Positions 17,861 through 25,040 of a stretch of DNA of 64,000 bases are shown piece after piece. Under the pieces are notes generated by a model, which saw nothing but the letters and a program-made list of their open reading frames with translations, was not told the DNA's origin and ran no database searches. A program made the translations under genes and the position numbers. Origin of the DNA: Alkalilimnicola ehrlichii (GTDB lineage Bacteria; Pseudomonadota; Gammaproteobacteria; Nitrococcales; AK92); assembly GCF_003399765.1 (NCBI RefSeq), contig NZ_NFZV01000002.1:124001-188000 (forward strand). Direction: 5' to 3'. Position 1 is the first letter of the stretch. Each line of letters starts with the position of its first letter.

Positions 17861-18143
17861 GAACTTTTAGGCGGCAGCACAATGGCTTGCACGTACGGCG
17901 CCGGTAGGGCGAGATGGTACTCGCATCCAGCAGGTGCAGATGACGCTAGGGTGCTCGGTGTCCTCATGCCGGCAGCCTCTTTGTCAGAGGACCAGTCGCA
18001 ACAGATCGAGTCGACCAAGATTTCCTTGGTGGTAAGATATGGCAATTGATACTCGCGGGCTGCACAGCCTAATTCTGGCGTTGGGTGGCGTGAGTTTGAA
18101 GGGTGCACGATGGACCATAGCTCGCAGCGACGAGGAGGTGAAC

Positions 18144-18329
18144 ATGGCTACCACGAAGGAACAAATGGCGCGCATCATCGAGGCGCAGCCTGAGGACAGC
18201 TCCTACGAGGAAATTCTGAGAGAGCTTGCGTTCGCCCGGATGGTGGAACGTGGCATCGATGACTCCGATGCCGGACGCACCATCAGCAATCGGGAGATGC
18301 AGGAGCGCATTCGCTCGTGGCGGAGCTAA
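18144..18329 (+). CDS. Small antitoxin-like protein
   Basis: 61 residues from ATG 18144, preceded by GAGGAGGTG. The C-terminal pattern SDAGRTISNREMQERIRSWR is typical of antitoxins paired with ParE/RelE toxins. A GTG at 18317 overlaps its end and reads MAEL, the usual ParE start, but the next codon meets a repeat junction (ACAGCCATTCAACAC) and the toxin is lost. It is thus an orphan antitoxin left after truncation of its partner. Confidence 0.7.
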   Translation: MATTKEQMARIIEAQPEDSSYEEILRELAFARMVERGIDDSDAGRTISNREMQERIRSWRS

Positions 18330-18338
18330 ACCACCGCA

Positions 18339-18355
18339 ACAGCCATTCAACACTT
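18339..18355 (+). repeat. Short repeat ACAGCCATTCAACACTT (copy 2)
   Basis: Second copy of the ACAGCCATTCAACA motif, placed exactly where the toxin after the orphan antitoxin is cut off and before the MNT-HEPN leader fragment. Confidence 0.5.
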
Positions 18356-18377
18356 CGCAACGCCCTCCCCTGGAATC

Positions 18378-18529
18378 AAAACCTTACAACTTGCCACGTT
18401 CGCCTCAGGCTCTGTGCCTCTCCCCTCGCCTATGGCACTATTACCAGATGCTTCCCCTATACCACGAAAAACGCTGAGGGCGAGGGTATGCCGCCGCGGG
18501 AATATAACCGCTTGGACCATAAGGACACT
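18378..18529 (+). pseudogene. MNT-HEPN gene, 5' leader and first codons only
   Basis: Nearly identical to 14811-14960: the full leader, the ATG (18488) and about 14 codons (reading MPPREYNRLDHKD) of MNT-HEPN copy A. After GACCATAAGGACA the match stops, and a different gene follows. It is the remains of another family member or of a recombination event using the leader. Confidence 0.75.
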
Positions 18530-18579
18530 TTGCGGCTACAACCCCGCCCAAATGCCGGGCCTTAGAAAGGAAATAATGC

Positions 18580-19590
18580 GTGCGACTTCCGCAGGATATG
18601 GAAGGAAAAGTGATATCAGCGGTGAGAGAGTTCGCGGCTTCGACTAGCTCTGGGCGCAGAGTTATCGCTGATATGTCTGCGTTGGTTGATGTTACCTCAC
18701 AGATACCTCTGTCGAACTTGGATTATTGGGAAAGGCTTATTCGTTCAGAGTTCTCTTCCGCTCTGGAGTCAACGCCTCAGCCAAAGTGGAAGCTTTGGTC
18801 GAATCGGCCCACGCTTCTTACTTGGATAGATATAATCAGCTGGGATGGGTATAGGCGGGAGAAAACACTGCGCACGTTGACTGGCGCAGCACCTAATAGT
18901 TTCTTCTTCGCTCTTGCTGTGAGGCGGCTGAATGATTGGGTTCCACAGGTGCGAGAGGCAGCCAGAGAGAAACTTCCCGAATTGGTCGATGTATCTGATC
19001 CCAGCCATATCGTAGATGCACTATGTATAACTCTATCGCACTGGAACTCGTGGGGACGAATGGAAGAGTCGGACAAAAGGTTGCTTTTACAAATAGTCTC
19101 TAAAGGGTTCGTGGCGAAAGCGCTTAAAGAAAAAATTGTGTCGGCAACATCTGGTCCGATGACTTCTATACTGGCTCAGGTAGGCCGAACAGCGGTGCTC
19201 GATACTCATCTTGATGAGATCGCAAAAGATGCTATTCAACCTGCTGTGCGTGCCAAAGCATATCGAAGCAAATTTGAAGGAAAACTCACCTGGTTTGAAG
19301 GAAGGAAATGGGAGTGGACTGATATATGTTATTGTGAAGGTCGCTTGAGACCGATAATTTCGGAGCGAAATTTAACGGTTACCAGCCCATTCCTGGAGAC
19401 ATTGAGATCAGCATCTATTGATCCATCACCTATGGTAAGAAGGGTTGCTGCTGAAATGCTCATCCGGGAGCTCGACACCATTGGCAAGGAATCGTCAGCG
19501 TTAGCCAACCAATTTGCTTGCGATGCATCTCCATCGGTAGCAGAGCGAGGACAATTTGCTCTGAAGCGGATGAAGGAGCGGCGGACTTGA
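18580..19590 (+). CDS. HEAT-repeat-like protein
   Basis: 336 residues from GTG 18580, seven bases after AAAGGAA; the nearby ATG 18576 is in a different, short frame. The sequence is all helical with repeated paired helices (RRLNDWVPQVREAAREKLPE, ASIDPSPMVRRVAAEMLIRE), the form of HEAT/ARM solenoids. Function is not evident; such proteins usually provide binding surfaces. Base composition is lower in GC than the flanking chromosome, and an attC-like sequence follows the stop, consistent with a mobile cassette. Confidence 0.65.
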   Translation: MRLPQDMEGKVISAVREFAASTSSGRRVIADMSALVDVTSQIPLSNLDYWERLIRSEFSSALESTPQPKWKLWSNRPTLLTWIDIISWDGYRREKTLRTLTGAAPNSFFFALAVRRLNDWVPQVREAAREKLPELVDVSDPSHIVDALCITLSHWNSWGRMEESDKRLLLQIVSKGFVAKALKEKIVSATSGPMTSILAQVGRTAVLDTHLDEIAKDAIQPAVRAKAYRSKFEGKLTWFEGRKWEWTDICYCEGRLRPIISERNLTVTSPFLETLRSASIDPSPMVRRVAAEMLIRELDTIGKESSALANQFACDASPSVAERGQFALKRMKERRT

Positions 19591-19601
19591 TCACTTCTAA
19601 C

Positions 19602-19675
19602 CAATCGCTGTTGCCGGATAATTCCCCCCGCTGTCTTTTGCCATCATAAAGCGCGCTGTCTAATCATTGTTAGGA
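19602..19675 (+). other. attC-like site containing partial R1 repeat
   Basis: Opens CTTCTAACCAATCGCTGTTG and closes CTAATCATTGTTAGGA. The last ~40 bases (TTTGCCATCATAAAGCGCGC onward) match the end of R1. GTTAGGA deviates from GTTRRRY only at the last base. It separates two small genes, as expected for cassette boundaries. Confidence 0.5.
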
Positions 19676-19696
19676 AAGACTGAAAGAACATCAACG

Positions 19697-20115
19697 ATGC
19701 TGGAAAATAAAGTAGTTTTCGTAAAAGCACAATTTAAGCCTGTTGGAGAAGAAGTCGCTGTCAAGGTGCCAACAGGCGAGAAGAAGAAGGGTTTTTTGGG
19801 GGCGAAAAAGACGTTACAAAGACAGAAACCCGATGGAAGCAAACTGGTTGGTCAGACTGCGAGATTGATGGTGAGCGTCTTTCAAGCGACATGGCTAATG
19901 TGATTACCCAACTGAATCAAGATGGCTATGAGGTTGTTTCTGTGCTTCCGATTCTTTCCGGAAGTTATTCCTACGAATATCAGGCGCAGGGAGTTACAAG
20001 CCAAAAGAGAGTACTGAGTGAAACGGAAGCAGTGTCTGGAGGCGCTAGCTACGGATTTGGGTACGGGTATAGTTACACTGAAGGTGTTTCCATAATTGCC
20101 CGAAAACTTTCCTAA
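19697..20115 (+). pseudogene. Small hypothetical cassette protein (frameshifted)
   Basis: With one T restored in the T6 run at 19792-19797 the two fragments join into a 139-residue protein. It starts MLENKVVFVKAQFKPVGEEV, continues through TRWKQTGWSDCEIDGERLSS and ends ASYGFGYGYSYTEGVSIIAR. The NVITQLNQDGYEVVSVLPIL segment resembles DUF4177-like proteins, but I would not assign a function. The TAA stop lies in CCTAACAAGG, the start of an attC-like site. Confidence 0.6.
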
Positions 20116-20292
20116 CAAGGCGCTGCTACGGAAATTTACTCGCTGACGCGCCTAAATTTCCGCTGAGCGCGGAAGTTCGCTAAGGTGTTGGTAATCATCA
20201 ATATAAGCAGGGCGTTGTGGCAACCAAAGCGCGGAATCATGCAGCGCGCGTTTTTTGCCAGCATAGAGCGCGCTGTCTAATCACTGTTAGCT
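20109..20292 (+). repeat. attC-like start followed by R1 repeat (copy c)
   Basis: Begins CCTAACAAGGCGCTGC, contains a strong hairpin (GGAAATTTA with TAAATTTCC), then the longest R1 copy (GCGGAAGTTCGCTAAGG to CTGTCTAATCACTGTTAGC). The 8-base arms CAGCGCGC and GCGCGCTG give R1 its own stem. The terminal GTTAGCT is close to the integron core. It may be a long or composite attC. Confidence 0.55.
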
Positions 20293-20302
20293 GTGGGGAA
20301 TC

Positions 20303-20833
20303 ATGGAGCTGCCACATTTCAAATATCACCCAAACCCTGTAGCGACGGGTAGCGTTAAGGCAAGTGCGGATGAGTGCGCTTGCTGTGGTCAGTCGCGAGG
20401 CTACATTTACACGGCTTCGTTCTATACCAGTCGAGACACCCGTGGCCCTTTTTGCCCCTGGTGCATCGCTGACGGGACGGCGGCTGCCAAGTTTGAAGGC
20501 TCCTTCAACGATACGTATCCATTGGAGTCTGCATCGGTCCCGGCAGGTGTGCTTGAAGAAGTCGAGTGTCGCACGCCGGGCTACGCCTCTTGGCAGCAAG
20601 AGGTGTGGCTCGCTCACTGCCGAGATGCGTGCGAGTTCCACGGTGATGCTCCAGCCAGCGAGTTGCATGCCCTCCAAGGGGAGGAGCTAACCGAAGTGCT
20701 CCAAGACAACATGATCGAGCTTGAGTATTGGCAGCACATACTTGAAGGCTATGTCCCCGGTGGCAACCCATGTGTGTTCAAGTTCGTGTGCCGTCATTGT
20801 GACTCTAAGCGCTACAGCGTTGATATGACGTAG
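20303..20833 (+). CDS. CbrC family protein
   Basis: 176 residues matching the CbrC/UPF0167 family, named after an E. coli protein linked to colicin E2 tolerance. The family start LPHFKYHPNPVATGSV is followed by paired cysteines (ECACCGQSRG, GPFCPWCIADGTAA) and a late CRHCDSKRYSVD, implying zinc binding. Cassette arrays commonly carry this family. Its function is not biochemically settled. It is flanked by a GTTAGCT core upstream and a well-formed attC-like hairpin downstream. Confidence 0.85.
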   Translation: MELPHFKYHPNPVATGSVKASADECACCGQSRGYIYTASFYTSRDTRGPFCPWCIADGTAAAKFEGSFNDTYPLESASVPAGVLEEVECRTPGYASWQQEVWLAHCRDACEFHGDAPASELHALQGEELTEVLQDNMIELEYWQHILEGYVPGGNPCVFKFVCRHCDSKRYSVDMT

Positions 20834-20839
20834 GAAACA

Positions 20840-20910
20840 GCTAACAAGCCCATCGAGCGGCGGGCAAAAAGCTGGCGCTTTTCGCCCGCCGCTCATGTCC
20901 AGCGTTATGC
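20840..20910 (+). other. attC-like site with 11-bp perfect stem
   Basis: Runs from GCTAACAAGCCC to GTTATGC. The arms GAGCGGCGGGC (20855-20865) and GCCCGCCGCTC (20884-20894) pair perfectly, and TAAC pairs with GTTA at the base. The AACAAG...GCGTTATGC layout is that of many chromosomal integron attC sites. Confidence 0.72.
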
Positions 20911-20954
20911 CGATATCGACTCCCTCGATAAACACGCCTAAAGAAGGATATGAC

Positions 20955-21359
20955 ATGGCGAAAGCACGCAAGCCGAACACGACTAGGAAGCCGCCAGCGC
21001 CGTCCGATAGCCACGCGGATATCGACGACTGGATCCGGCGACGTGTGATGCCAGACCTAAATCCCATGGTCAGGCAACTGGACGAAATGATCAGAGAGAC
21101 GCTTCCCGGGCTTCAGTACGCCATCAAGTGGGGAAAGGTCTACTATGGCCTGCCAGACCTAGGATGGATCATCGAAATAGCCGCCTATGATATTTCCGTC
21201 AATGTCGTTTTCCTGGGTGGTGCCGATTTCGATAATCCTCCACCGCTTGGAGAGAGCGATCGGTCCCGGTACATCAAATTGAAGTCGCTGGAGGAGAGTG
21301 CGAAGCCCGAAATTCGTCAATGGATCGAACAAGCAACGCACGTGCCTGGCTGGAAATAA
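20955..21359 (+). CDS. DUF1801 domain-containing protein
   Basis: 134 residues. The DUF1801 (YdhG-like, frataxin-fold) core is recognisable: MVRQLDEMIRETLPGLQYAI, KWGKVYYGLPDLGWIIEIAA and VVFLGGADFDNPPPLGESDR, ending in a helix KPEIRQWIEQA. Some members have been proposed as iron chaperones, but the general function is unknown. ATG 20955 is preferred over the out-of-frame ATG five bases earlier; AAGGA lies upstream. It is the cassette after the attC-like site at 20840. Confidence 0.83.
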   Translation: MAKARKPNTTRKPPAPSDSHADIDDWIRRRVMPDLNPMVRQLDEMIRETLPGLQYAIKWGKVYYGLPDLGWIIEIAAYDISVNVVFLGGADFDNPPPLGESDRSRYIKLKSLEESAKPEIRQWIEQATHVPGWK

Positions 21360-21413
21360 GCGATCCCCGGATTCAATCTTGAAGTGCAACGCCCTTTCTT
21401 TTGGCCGCCTTAC

Positions 21414-21560
21414 TCATGACAAGGTGATGGTGTGAACCAACGGACTCAGCGGCCCTAACTGGTTGACGACCGCTTCGGTCACCGCGTCAGCCTGACGGCG
21501 CTCGACGGACTGAATGACCACGTATTGGCTGCGACGCTCAATCACGGTATCGGCAGTCAT
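21414..21560 (-). mobile_element. IS30-family transposase remnant
   Basis: The minus strand reads MTADTVIERRSQYVVIQSVE, RRQADAVTEAVVNQLGPLSP and HTIT, then stops. This corresponds to the DDE core of IS30 transposases (WEADTVIG, VERKSADAV, VHTIT), where the continuing DNGKEF motif is lost. Upstream, GSRKKAG resembles the degraded linker. Only about 48 codons remain and no ends are seen, so it is an inactive fossil. Confidence 0.72.
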
Positions 21561-21715
21561 ACTTCCCGCCTTTTTCCGGCTGCCGTTTTCCGTTAGGTGG
21601 GCATCCTGGCGATTTGAGTGGGCCCGCCACAAGAGCCGGCGGGCAGGCCGAAGCTGTGAATGGGCACCACTAACATAAGCTCCCCCCTGGGAGATAAGAC
21701 ACTGGCCGCAAACCA

Positions 21716-22300
21716 CTACCCAGGGTCGCTTACGTCCGGCTCGCCGAGTACCGCGTCGAGACACTCCCGTAGTTGATGGCGTACGGCCTCCTTCAGTCGA
21801 CCCTGCGGCGAAAACCCCCACCAGATCAGCACGCCTTGCCACTGGGCCATCAATAACTGACCGATACCCTCTGGCGCCGCCGCTACCCGCTCGAAACAGG
21901 AGTCGAGTATACGCGCCAGCTCCTCGCCCCAGTGCTTGCCACGCTCCCTCAACACCGGGTCGCGGAAATCCTCCCGCAGCAGCCGCAGGCTGTCGGCGTA
22001 GCTGTCGACGTCATCGACTTCGCCGGACAAACCGACCAGGAACTCAACGGCTCCCGCGGGCGTCCTGGCAGTGCTGGCGGCCAAGCTGGCCGTCAGCGCC
22101 TCGATTTGGTCCCATGCGCGCAGCAGCGCGGCCTGCAGCAGCCCGGACTTGCTGGTGAAGCGCTGCACCAAGGTCGAGGGGGAGAGTCCGCAGGCGTCGG
22201 CCACCGCGGCGAAAGTTATCCTTTCCGGCCCCTCTCGCTGCACGATTTCCAGTGCGGCATCCAGGATGGTTTCGTCGCTCAGCGTGCGTGGGCGGGGCAT
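21716..22300 (-). CDS. TetR family transcriptional regulator
   Basis: 194 residues with a TetR helix-turn-helix (ETILDAALEIVQREGPERIT, FAAVADACGLSPSTLVQRFT) and a C-terminal ligand domain (HQLRECLDAVLGEPD near its end). It is divergent from an SDR gene, with a 7-base inverted repeat at 22328-22350 between them, so it probably represses that gene. The pair lies next to an IS30 remnant inside the cassette region and breaks the plus-strand gene order, which suggests later insertion. Confidence 0.88.
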   Translation of the reverse strand: MPRPRTLSDETILDAALEIVQREGPERITFAAVADACGLSPSTLVQRFTSKSGLLQAALLRAWDQIEALTASLAASTARTPAGAVEFLVGLSGEVDDVDSYADSLRLLREDFRDPVLRERGKHWGEELARILDSCFERVAAAPEGIGQLLMAQWQGVLIWWGFSPQGRLKEAVRHQLRECLDAVLGEPDVSDPG

Positions 22301-22327
22301 GGTTCACCTTGCTTTCTGAAAGAAAAC

Positions 22328-22350
22328 GAATGATCATTTATAAATCATTC
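22328..22350. promoter_or_regulatory. Putative TetR operator (GAATGAT-N9-ATCATTC)
   Basis: Perfect 7-base arms around nine bases in the AT-rich space between the divergent TetR and SDR genes. Inner repeats (ATGATCATTTATAAATCAT) extend the symmetry. Position and form fit a TetR dimer site controlling both promoters. Confidence 0.65.
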
Positions 22351-22393
22351 TCGCCTCGCAGGCAAACCTAAAGGCCGTATCGGAGAACGTAGG

Positions 22394-23305
22394 ATGTCAT
22401 CACTCATCGGAAAAGTAGCGCTCGTTGCAGGCGGCACTCGCGGTGCCGGTCGCGGCATCGCCGTGGAACTCGGCGCAGCCGGAGCCACCGTCTATGTCAC
22501 CGGCCGCTCGACACGTCGCCAGCGCTCGGAGTACGATCGCCCGGAAACCATCGAGGAGACCGCCGAGCAGGTCACGGCGGCCGGCGGCCAAGGTATCGCC
22601 GTACGCGTCGACCACCTGGTCGCCGACGATGTGGCGGCGCTGATTGCACGCATCCGAGCCGAGCAGGGCCGACTGGACGTGCTGGTCAACGACATTTGGG
22701 GCGGCGAGCTGCTGACGGAATGGAACAAACCGGTGTGGGAGCATGACCTTGACAAAGGCCTGCGCATGCTACGGCTGGCAATCGACACTCACCTGATCAC
22801 CGCCCATCATGCGCTCCCCCTGCTGATCGAGCGCCCCGGCGGCCTGCTGGTGGAAGTCACCGATGGTACGACGGCGTACAACGCCGATCACTATCGGCTC
22901 TCGCCTTTCTATGACCTGGCCAAGGTCGCCGTCAACCGCATGGGCTGGGCCCATGCCCAGGATTTGGTACCCCACGGCGCCACCGCGGTGGCGATCACTC
23001 CGGGCTGGATGCGCTCGGAGATGATGCTGGAGCATTTTGGCGTCACGGAGAAGGACTGGCGGAAAGCTACCGCGCAGGAACCGCACTTCGCCATTTCGGA
23101 AACGCCCCGCTTCGTCGGCCGTGCCGTTGCCGCCCTGGCCGCCGACCCTGAGCGCGCCCGCTGGAACGGTCAGTCTCTCTCCAGCGGTAGCCTGGCAGGG
23201 CATTACGGATTCACCGACCTGGACGGCTCGCAGCCCGACTGCTGGCGCTATCTGGTCGAGATACAGGAGGCCGGAAAGCCTCCCGACGTTAGCGGCTATC
23301 GTTGA
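22394..23305 (+). CDS. SDR family oxidoreductase (DHRS1-like)
   Basis: 303-residue short-chain dehydrogenase. The cofactor loop is GGTRGAGRGIAVELGAAGAT, the ribose-binding segment is TGRSTRRQ, and the active-site region is YDLAKVAVNRMGWAHAQDL, with a catalytic tyrosine/lysine. VLVNDIWGG replaces the usual NNAG, as in the DHRS1-like group. The natural substrate is unknown. It is divergent from the TetR gene that probably controls it. A perfect integron core, GTTAGGC, lies 43 bases after the stop. Confidence 0.87.
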   Translation: MSSLIGKVALVAGGTRGAGRGIAVELGAAGATVYVTGRSTRRQRSEYDRPETIEETAEQVTAAGGQGIAVRVDHLVADDVAALIARIRAEQGRLDVLVNDIWGGELLTEWNKPVWEHDLDKGLRMLRLAIDTHLITAHHALPLLIERPGGLLVEVTDGTTAYNADHYRLSPFYDLAKVAVNRMGWAHAQDLVPHGATAVAITPGWMRSEMMLEHFGVTEKDWRKATAQEPHFAISETPRFVGRAVAALAADPERARWNGQSLSSGSLAGHYGFTDLDGSQPDCWRYLVEIQEAGKPPDVSGYR

Positions 23306-23347
23306 GTGCCGCCAGGCCAGACTGATCGGGCACGGCATTCGCCCCCC

Positions 23348-23354
23348 GTTAGGC
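23348..23354 (+). other. Integron core-type site GTTAGGC
   Basis: Exact match to GTTRRRY within the region between the SDR gene and the next cassette-like gene. No paired RYYYAAC box is clear, so it may be the scar of a truncated attC. Confidence 0.4.
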
Positions 23355-23472
23355 GACTATAGCATCTATGAAAAGCCATTTAGACGAAATGCGCGCCAGC
23401 ATTGAGGTGTAGCCCGCGCTGCTCGGGTTCGCGTCGGCTGAACATTGTCGTTAGCTCCAAGGAAAGCCTTCT

Positions 23473-24141
23473 ATGTCTGAAAGTCTGTTCGATACTACAT
23501 GCAATGCGCGTGACACACTTTACGCCTCTATCGGAGAAGTGGAGCCTGATGTCATTGCGCATATTATCAATCCAGCTTTCATGGGCGGCCCCGCTTGGCC
23601 TACTTTGAGGCAAGCATTTAGCATCATTCATCGAGGCGAAAGCACTATCGTCATTTCGAATGGGTTAGCTGATCCGTTCGATGATGTAGAAGAGCAAAAC
23701 TCTGGCTTTGGGATCGAAGTTTACGCTGAAACAAAAGAGCCAATTGAAGGCAACATTTCGGATAGCTCTTTATTCAAACTTGTCTATGCTACAGCACAGC
23801 AGGCCGCGCATTCCGGACAGATGGCGGAGTTCGTAAGGCAGTATGGTGTCATTACCATGGAGCTGTATGCGGATGATTGCGGCCTGCATGAATTTCAAAA
23901 TGAAAATGGAATGGTTGGGGTAATGATCGGGATAGATCACCCAGATTTGCCTAAGCGGGTCGACTTTCCCGGTGGGGAGGTGATCCTGGCATCTGTGCAA
24001 GTTCTGACTCCAGGCGAATTGGAATACGTGGTTGAAGCTAGAGCTGAGGGGCGAAACGCGCTTCATAGAAAGTTTAAAGATTCTGAGCTATATCATTTCT
24101 TGACTAAAAACAGAGCCTCGTTAGTCGCGGCGGAGCCTTAA
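23473..24141 (+). CDS. Suppressor-of-fused-like protein
   Basis: 222 residues of moderate GC. The sequence (AWPTLRQAFSIIHRGESTIV, ISNGLADPFD, GFGIEVYAET, QYGVITMELYADDCGLHEF) resembles bacterial SUFU-domain proteins, many of which act as immunity or binding proteins. The match is from memory and partial, so the call is tentative. AAGGAAAG precedes ATG 23473. A GTTAGCT core lies 17 bases upstream and GTTAGAT 23 bases after the stop, as in a cassette. Confidence 0.6.
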   Translation: MSESLFDTTCNARDTLYASIGEVEPDVIAHIINPAFMGGPAWPTLRQAFSIIHRGESTIVISNGLADPFDDVEEQNSGFGIEVYAETKEPIEGNISDSSLFKLVYATAQQAAHSGQMAEFVRQYGVITMELYADDCGLHEFQNENGMVGVMIGIDHPDLPKRVDFPGGEVILASVQVLTPGELEYVVEARAEGRNALHRKFKDSELYHFLTKNRASLVAAEP

Positions 24142-24559
24142 TCCAGAGCGTCCCCCGAAACCCTGTTAGATTCCGACAAGCAACTACGGCAGGCGGTCAT
24201 AGAGCTAAACAAGTAGGTCGTGCCGGTCTCCAAGTCAGGCTACGACATAAAGCATGAGCCCCCATGCCGAATCAGCTCATCGACTCTGGTATCGAGCTAT
24301 TTGCGCGGTCGGCAAAGATGCCGAGGCCGGGGAAGGCACCGTGGATTGGTTGTGCGTAGGCCCGAATAGCATAGGCGAGCGGTTTGTAAACACCGCAAGT
24401 AGTGAGAATGGGACGCTTCAGGATGCGCTAGATCTATCTGGCGCCGCAGTAGCGCGACGAGAACGGAAGCAACGAAGTCAAGGTGATCGAACTCCAACCC
24501 ACCGCTGGAGCCGACGGCGCTAAAACGCCGCTGCTTCGCAGCACGTTAGAAGGCAGGAT
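24142..24559 (+). other. Gap between cassette-like genes
   Basis: 418 bases. It holds GTTAGAT at about 24164 and GTTAGAA at 24545 (integron-core-like) and short open frames that match nothing I recognise. The end, CGCCGCTGCTTCGCAGCACG, could be the shortened arm of an attC. Confidence 0.4.
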
Positions 24560-24889
24560 ATGAGAAGGCAGATCGCGGCTAACATTATAGTGTCATTGCT
24601 GCTTCTCGCGGTTCCGCTTGTAGCTCTGTACGCTACAGCGGGGCCAGAGCACGTCGACGGAATCGGGTTCGGCATTCTTCTGTATGAGCCCTTCGACTTC
24701 GCGTATGTGCTGCTGGCTTGGGTGCTGTTCTTTGGAGTGAATTTCTGGAGCTTCGTTGCACGCGGCAGATCCAGTAAGCAGGCTGGGGTCGCGGCGGTGG
24801 TAACCTCAGGCCTAATCGTTTTAGTCTGGTTTATCGTCGCCTTTCTCGCCGTGGCGCAGCTACACATTAGCTTGGGCGGGCAGCTTTGA
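24560..24889 (+). CDS. Small membrane protein, three helices
   Basis: 109 residues with three hydrophobic stretches (IIVSLLLLAVPLVALYA, FAYVLLAWVLFFGVNFW and LIVLVWFIVAFLAVAQL). No motif suggests a role. It starts 9 bases after a GTTAGAA core-like sequence with an AGGCAGGAT ribosome site, so it looks like the last cassette of this array. Confidence 0.55.
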   Translation: MRRQIAANIIVSLLLLAVPLVALYATAGPEHVDGIGFGILLYEPFDFAYVLLAWVLFFGVNFWSFVARGRSSKQAGVAAVVTSGLIVLVWFIVAFLAVAQLHISLGGQL

Positions 24890-24934
24890 CGCAGGCCAGG
24901 AAACACCCGCTCCGTGAGCGAGACACGACACCGC

Positions 24935-24982
24935 GACACCCACTCGACAGTACCGTGCCCTAGGCGGGTAACCGGTTTGCCG
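24935..24982. repeat. Left half of the GGACACCC element
   Basis: Matches the first ~48 bases of the 98-base element at 17279 (GACACCCACTCGACAGTACC, then CTAGGCGGGTAACCGGTTTG). The right half is missing here and is found instead at 27004, beyond the LPMO gene. Confidence 0.6.
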
Positions 24983-25040
24983 GTATAGGGCCGCGAAGAA
25001 AGGCGGCCCAGGGCGGGCCGCCCGTTAATGACAAAAGAGC

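Noticed and set aside
17783-18049. 88-codon open frame beginning at the ParE start
   Set aside because: It is the frame created by a missing base after the toxin start; the toxin-like residues are in the neighbouring frame and later residues match nothing.
24254-24523. Plus-strand open frame of 89 codons in the cassette gap
   Set aside because: No family resemblance and no clear start signal; likely chance or a broken cassette.
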